52,329 bases of DNA from an uncultured Clostridium sp. GTDB taxonomy: Bacteria; Bacillota; Clostridia; Clostridiales; Clostridiaceae. A program made the position numbers and the translations under genes. Numbering within the stretch: position 1 is the first letter of the stretch; each line of letters opens with the position of its first letter. This document shows positions 52,271 through 52,329 of this stretch, one piece after another. Location: contig CALBDU010000040.1 of the NCBI GenBank assembly GCA_937927335.1, forward strand, positions 1 to 52,329, in the 5' to 3' direction. The notes under the pieces are model-generated. The model saw nothing but the letters and a program-made list of their open reading frames with translations, had not been told where the DNA came from and searched no databases.

Positions 52271-52329
52271 TTTGATCACTCCTCGTATAATGTAGTTAGA
52301 AACATTGATAACAAATCAGTCGGAATTTC

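Overview
The window looks like chromosome of a low-GC, Gram-positive, anaerobic, probably spore-forming Clostridia member. Evidence: a ferredoxin-linked 2-oxoacid metabolism (pyruvate:ferredoxin and indolepyruvate:ferredoxin oxidoreductases), a bifurcating-type lactate dehydrogenase/Etf operon, Fe-S L-serine dehydratase, strong AGGAGG ribosome sites, an L-box lysine riboswitch, and a LysM-GH18 protein of the spore-cortex type. No species is named because nothing in the sequence fixes it.

Layout. 1-7.4 kb: diiron ferritin-like protein, class I aminotransferase and PFOR on the minus strand. A sigma-54 activator is divergent, and a clear -24/-12 promoter lies before PFOR. 7.4-13.4 kb: purine nucleoside phosphorylase, then an ECF sigma factor with its membrane partner, a secreted protein, IMP dehydrogenase and a SIMPL protein. 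Three transcription units here share the same ECF-type promoter (TGAAGC-N17-CGTCTAA). 13.4-18.8 kb: a GGDEF-EAL protein, a Gly/Pro-rich repeat protein, a REC-HDOD protein and an FCD-type GntR regulator. 18.8-24.6 kb: a surface-polymer cluster (VTC-domain protein, DUF4956 membrane protein, Cthe_2159-like lipoprotein, GT2-GtrA glycosyltransferase, NAGPA-like protein, small membrane protein). Its two leading genes share a conserved upstream block of about 54 bp. 24.7-29.8 kb: lactate permease, EtfB, EtfA and FAD oxidase, behind a TGGT-N3-ACCA operator.

30-32.7 kb: a response regulator, a lone tRNA-Val(CAC), and about 1.5 kb of non-coding DNA built of several layers of repeats. That tract ends in a plus-strand intrinsic terminator with no plus-strand gene before it. 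32.7-38.8 kb: LysM-GH18 protein, a lysine ABC transporter behind a lysine riboswitch, a free-standing B3/B4 domain protein and a DUF697-like membrane protein. 38.9-43.3 kb: indolepyruvate:ferredoxin oxidoreductase with its own sigma-54 promoter and a PrpR-type activator. 43.4-52.3 kb: EAL protein, L-serine dehydratase, Cys-rich protein, AEC transporter, a trypsin-like protease, an ion channel with a solenoid-like N-terminus, and small unknown proteins.

Together the metabolic genes fit fermentation of amino acids and lactate, with electrons passed to ferredoxin and two dedicated sigma-54 circuits controlling the ferredoxin oxidoreductases. The least explained parts are the repeat-built non-coding tract at 31.1-32.5 kb, the small ECF regulon, and the co-regulated VTC/DUF4956/Cthe_2159 cluster.
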